Positions 60,931 to 64,000 of a DNA stretch of 64,000 nucleotides are shown in pieces. The DNA lies in the NCBI RefSeq assembly GCF_020131355.1, contig NZ_JAHLEL010000047.1, forward strand, positions 248,001 through 312,000, written 5' to 3'. The notes below the pieces were generated by a model, which saw nothing but the letters and a program-made list of their open reading frames with translations, was not told where the DNA came from and did not search any database. The position numbers and the translations under genes were made by a program. The DNA is from Pseudonocardia sp. ICBG1293 (GTDB lineage: Bacteria; Actinomycetota; Actinomycetes; Mycobacteriales; Pseudonocardiaceae). Positions within the stretch are counted from its first letter, which is position 1; every line of letters begins with the position of its first letter.

Positions 60931-61265
60931 CCGCCCGGCTCAGGCACGGCCGTGCCGACCACCGCGCCGCCGCTGGCACACCGACCCGGCCACCGGTGCC
61001 GTCGGGTCCGTGCAACCGACCGGGCACGGCGCACGGTGCGCCCAGCCGCCCCCGACATCCGTGCCGCGCCACCGACCCGGCGCGGCGTCCGGATCGGCAA
61101 CCCGCAGTACCCCACCGACTGTTCGCGACGCGAGGACCTCGGATGGCGCTGCGCGACGGAGGGCGACACCACCGCACACGGGCGGCACTCCACGGTCGGG
61201 TCACCGACACCGCCGCCCTCCCGGTCGAGTCCCGCTCCCGGTTCCGGTCACGACGGCGTCGTGCG
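60931..61265. other. Intergenic stretch, nothing recognised
   Basis: 335 bases between convergent genes. I see no plausible coding region, repeat or T-rich terminator. The sequence is C-rich on the plus strand with many small GC-palindromes (such as GGCACGGCCGTGCC near 60943-60956) that may act as a bidirectional transcription end. Confidence 0.4.
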
Positions 61266-62249
61266 TCACGACGCCGTCCGCGGTCTCGACTCGATGCGGG
61301 CGAGCGACGGCGTCAGGCTGCGCAGGGCGCGGGCGGCGGTGTCCCAGGCGGGATCGCCCGGGTACAGCGTGCTGCGCAGGTACGCCCAGGCCAGGGCCCG
61401 CACCGCGGCAACCCGCTCGGGGTCCTCGTCGGTGGTCTCGGCGACGTCGAAGCCCGACACCCCGCTCAGCATGTGCTCCCCGTCGGTCACGCTGAGCAGC
61501 GTCTTCGGACCCGGGCTGTGGGTGTAGGCGTCCGACCGGTAACCGAGGCGTTCGGAGAAGTGCGGGTCGAGATCGCGGGTACCGGCCACGACCAGCGCCG
61601 GGGCGTGCATCCTCGAGAAGTCCGCGTGGCGCAGGACCGGGTAGTGGGTCGCGGCCCAGTCCGCCAGGTCGTCGCCGATGCCGGGGGCGGCCATGACGAC
61701 CCCGGCCCGGACCCGTGGATCCCGCAGGTCGACCTCGGCCCCGTCGACGGGGTCGCGGACGCGCATGCCCAGGAGGAGGCAGGTGGTGTGACCGCCCAGC
61801 GAGTGGCCGGCAGCGACGATCCGGGACCGGTCGATCCGACCCACCAGGCCCGGGACGTCGGCCTCCACGGTGGGGAGGTGGTCGAGGATGTCCGTGACGT
61901 CCCGGGTGCGGGACCGCCAGTACAGCGGCGCGTCCGGATCGTCGGCGTCGCGCAGACCGAGCATTCCCGCGTCCAGGTGGGTGGGCTGGACCACCACGAA
62001 CCCGTGCGCCGCCCAGAAGTCGACCAGCGGGCGGTAGCCGTGGCGCGAGGACAGGAACGCCGACGCACCGTGGCCGTGCGAGAACACGATCACCGGCAGA
62101 CCGGTGCCGGTGACCGGGGCGGACACGGTGAGCTCGAGCGGTCGCACGCGATGCGGGAGGTCGATCCTGACGGGACCGTAGGACAGGATCGCCGTCGGTG
62201 CCGCGACGGGAATCCGCCCGCTGTGCACGACCGGGTCGGGGTTGCTCAT
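61266..62249 (-). CDS. Alpha/beta hydrolase, chlorophyllase/PAF-acetylhydrolase-like
   Basis: 327 residues. V-I-V-F-S-H-G-H-G-A-S oxyanion region, nucleophile in A-A-G-H-S-L-G-G-H-T, Asp in V-A-G-T-R-D-L-D-P and His in T-D-G-E-H-M-L-S. The G-H-S-x-G-G plus R-D-V-T-D-I-L-D before it are typical of the broad chlorophyllase/dienelactone-hydrolase-like group. ATG 62249. It begins 22 bases after the DUF1345 gene ends, so they are likely co-transcribed. Confidence 0.83.
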   Translation of the reverse strand: MSNPDPVVHSGRIPVAAPTAILSYGPVRIDLPHRVRPLELTVSAPVTGTGLPVIVFSHGHGASAFLSSRHGYRPLVDFWAAHGFVVVQPTHLDAGMLGLRDADDPDAPLYWRSRTRDVTDILDHLPTVEADVPGLVGRIDRSRIVAAGHSLGGHTTCLLLGMRVRDPVDGAEVDLRDPRVRAGVVMAAPGIGDDLADWAATHYPVLRHADFSRMHAPALVVAGTRDLDPHFSERLGYRSDAYTHSPGPKTLLSVTDGEHMLSGVSGFDVAETTDEDPERVAAVRALAWAYLRSTLYPGDPAWDTAARALRSLTPSLARIESRPRTAS

Positions 62250-62271
62250 CAGAACCTCTCGGTACTGGGGG

Positions 62272-63063
62272 TCAGGGGGCGACGGCGACGAGCAGGGACA
62301 CGAGCAGCGCGATGAGCACGGTGTTGAAGACGAACGCGACGACGGTGTGCACACCCGCGGTCCGGCGCATCGCGCGGCTGGTCACGGTCACCTCCGCGCC
62401 GTTGTAGGCGGTACCGATCTGCACCGAGAGGTACAGGTAGTCGGCCAGCTGCGGCGGGCCCTCGTCGAGGACGCCGCGGAACTCCAGCCCGCCGCGGTGG
62501 GCGTTCTCGCGGGCGTAGTGCACGGCGTAGACGATGGTGATCAGCAGCCACGTCGAGGCCACGACCAGGACCGCCAGCACCACGACGAGCGGGTCGTCAC
62601 GCAGCTGCGGCAGGACGGAGGCGGCGACGACCGCACCGATCGCCGCCGCGCAGAACCACACGGCTGCGTGCGGTCCCGCGCTGCCGGCGAGCCACTCGGT
62701 GCGGCGTCGACGCCGGCGTCCCCGCGGGTCCTCCCGCAGCCACTCCCGCAGCTCGGCGCCGTCCGCGCGACGCAGGACCGCCCAGGTGAGGCCCGCGTAG
62801 AGCAGCGAGTGGACACACCAGGTGCCGAAGTAGACCACGACGACGAACCGGAGCGACCCGACACCGGCCGGTTCGACGGCGGCGACGACGCCGTAGCAGG
62901 CGGCCAGGACGGCGGTGACGATGCTGGTGAGGAGGTAGCGGGCGGTGTCGGAGCTCAGCCGCGGGCGGCGGCTGCCCGGGAGGTCGTCCCCGGACCGGGC
63001 ACCGGCCCGCCCCGGTGACGGAACGCCGCCCCGGCGCGCGGGGTCAGAGGGTGCAACGGGCAT
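62272..63063 (-). CDS. DUF1345 membrane protein
   Basis: 263 residues with four hydrophobic segments in the DUF1345 pattern: two early (Y-L-L-T-S-I-V-T-A-V-L-A and F-V-V-V-V-Y-F-G-T-W), then W-F-C-A-A-A-I-G and a final helix pair. The family tail Y-L-Y-L-S-V-Q-I-G-T-A-Y-N and R-A-M-R-R-T-A is conserved. I chose ATG 63063, with GGAGG nine bases upstream, over the ATG at 63081. It overlaps the end of the upstream hydrolase by 20 bases. Function unknown. Confidence 0.82.
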   Translation of the reverse strand: MPVAPSDPARRGGVPSPGRAGARSGDDLPGSRRPRLSSDTARYLLTSIVTAVLAACYGVVAAVEPAGVGSLRFVVVVYFGTWCVHSLLYAGLTWAVLRRADGAELREWLREDPRGRRRRRRTEWLAGSAGPHAAVWFCAAAIGAVVAASVLPQLRDDPLVVVLAVLVVASTWLLITIVYAVHYARENAHRGGLEFRGVLDEGPPQLADYLYLSVQIGTAYNGAEVTVTSRAMRRTAGVHTVVAFVFNTVLIALLVSLLVAVAP

Positions 63064-64000
63064 CGGCCGGTGCCTCCGCATCGATCAGGTAGTCGGCCAC
63101 CGCGTCGTCGATGCAGGGGTTGGCGGCCACGAGCACCGCGCCGTGCCGCTCGCCCTGCACGGTCAGCAGGGCGGCCCGCAACGTCCCGGCGAGGGCGATC
63201 CCGCCCTCGTGCGGCGCCGCGGGATCGCCGGTGACCGACACGACGAGCGTGCGCGGCAGTCCCGGGATGTCGGTGGCGTAGGGGGCGCCCAGGGTCGGTG
63301 CGGACGGCCACGCCTCGCAGACGTCGCGGGCCGGGGTCCCGCGACCGTCGTCCATGAACGGAGCGGCCGCCAGCATCCGCCCGCGCATCGCGGTCTCCTG
63401 CTCCGGGCTCTGGCGTTCGCGGTCGTTGCAGTGGGTGGCGAAGGCCCCCTCCAGGAAGGTGGAGTAGCTGCCGTCGGCCTGGATGTCGTGGGCGGCGTCG
63501 CGGGCGGCGAGCAGTGGGCCGCCGCGGCCCTCCGACAGCGCCGTCAGCCCATCGGTGATCGTCGGCCACGCCTCCTGCTGGTAGAGGCTGAAGAGCACCG
63601 CCTCGACCGCACCCCGGTAGGTCAGCCGCCGCTCCGGTCCGACCGAGACCGGGTCGTCGACCAACGGCCGGACCAGCTCGTGGAACCGGGTCGTCGCCCG
63701 AGCCGGGTCGTCCCCGAGCGGACATCCCCGGCGGGTGGCGCAGTCGGCGGCCATGGCGTCGAACGAGCGCTGGAACCCGGCGAACTGCTGGACCATCCGC
63801 TCCTGGATGCGCAGGTTCGGGTCGATGCCGCCGTCGAGCACCATGGTGCGCACCCGCTCGGGGAACATCTCGCCGTAGACGGCACCGAGCCGGGTGCCGT
63901 AGCTGGCGCCCAGGAAGTTCAGCCGGTCGTCGCCGAGCGCTGCGCGCAGCACGTCCATGTCCCGGGCGGTGTCCCGGCTGCCCAGATGACCGATGACCTC
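63044..64000 (-). CDS. Tripeptidyl-aminopeptidase-like hydrolase (S33), N-terminus outside window
   Basis: The frame is open to the window edge. Visible residues include nucleophile Ser in L-G-A-S-Y-G-T-R, Asp in V-T-G-D-P-A-A-P-H-E-G-G and His in E-R-H-G-A-V-L, with the TAP-like C-terminal domain ending A-R-C-T-L. Strongly similar in plan to the lipoprotein at 21686 (which ends H-C-S-L), so a paralogue. Signal and lipobox would lie past 64000. Operon with the DUF1345 gene. Confidence 0.86.
   Translation of the reverse strand, partial: EVIGHLGSRDTARDMDVLRAALGDDRLNFLGASYGTRLGAVYGEMFPERVRTMVLDGGIDPNLRIQERMVQQFAGFQRSFDAMAADCATRRGCPLGDDPARATTRFHELVRPLVDDPVSVGPERRLTYRGAVEAVLFSLYQQEAWPTITDGLTALSEGRGGPLLAARDAAHDIQADGSYSTFLEGAFATHCNDRERQSPEQETAMRGRMLAAAPFMDDGRGTPARDVCEAWPSAPTLGAPYATDIPGLPRTLVVSVTGDPAAPHEGGIALAGTLRAALLTVQGERHGAVLVAANPCIDDAVADYLIDAEAPADARCTL

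Overview
The window is very GC-rich with dense, short-spaced genes, frequent GTG starts and an actinobacterial gene set (TetR, GntR and HxlR regulators, luciferase-like flavin or F420 enzymes, a mycofactocin-type short-chain dehydrogenase, MHS-family transporters). It looks like chromosomal accessory or catabolic DNA from a Pseudonocardia-like actinomycete. The genus is inferred from gene content and style only. No tRNA, rRNA, CRISPR array or phage module was seen.

Layout. 1-3.8 kb: the end of a sugar-type solute-binding protein, a VOC protein, two oxidoreductases and an XRE regulator. 3.8-16.5 kb: a beta-oxidation-like locus (acyl-CoA ligase, acyl-CoA dehydrogenase, thiolase, enoyl-CoA hydratase, short-chain dehydrogenase, CaiB-type CoA transferase) that is badly damaged. 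The dehydrogenase has an in-frame stop, the thiolase a frameshift, and six mobile elements are stacked between 8.69 and 14.94 kb: an IS5-family element containing a second IS5-family element and a 121-bp MITE, an abutting IS630 element, and an IS110 element interrupted by an IS3 element. Target duplications allow the ancestral gene order to be rebuilt. 16.5-30.1 kb: TetR regulators, dehydrogenases, alpha/beta hydrolases, a Bcr/CflA exporter and a DJ-1/PfpI protein.

30.5-50.3 kb is the most coherent functional block. Leftward genes encode an MHS transporter, a thiamine-diphosphate enzyme, a CaiB-type CoA transferase, an FGGY kinase and a GntR regulator. Rightward genes encode a second CoA transferase, two double-hotdog MaoC-like proteins, a second MHS transporter, a TRAP transporter (DctQ, DctM and a frameshifted DctP) and a third CoA transferase. 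An acyl-CoA synthetase, an acyl-CoA dehydrogenase and a TetR with a clear operator follow. Together they read as import of a carboxylate, CoA activation by transfer, hydration or dehydration and C-C cleavage. The substrate cannot be named from sequence.

50.4-64 kb: an MFS importer divergent from a carboxylesterase-TetR pair with repeated operators, a DHA2-type exporter with an HxlR regulator, the SelO AMPylase preceded by a short ORF, two luciferase-like monooxygenases (one frameshifted) with a TetR, a DUF1345 protein and two more hydrolases.

Most notable observation: the non-coding left end of the IS110 element has bridge-RNA-like features. These are a 5' hairpin, a stem-loop carrying a 14-nt segment complementary at 13 positions to the host sequence at its own insertion site, and segments matching its own right and left ends.
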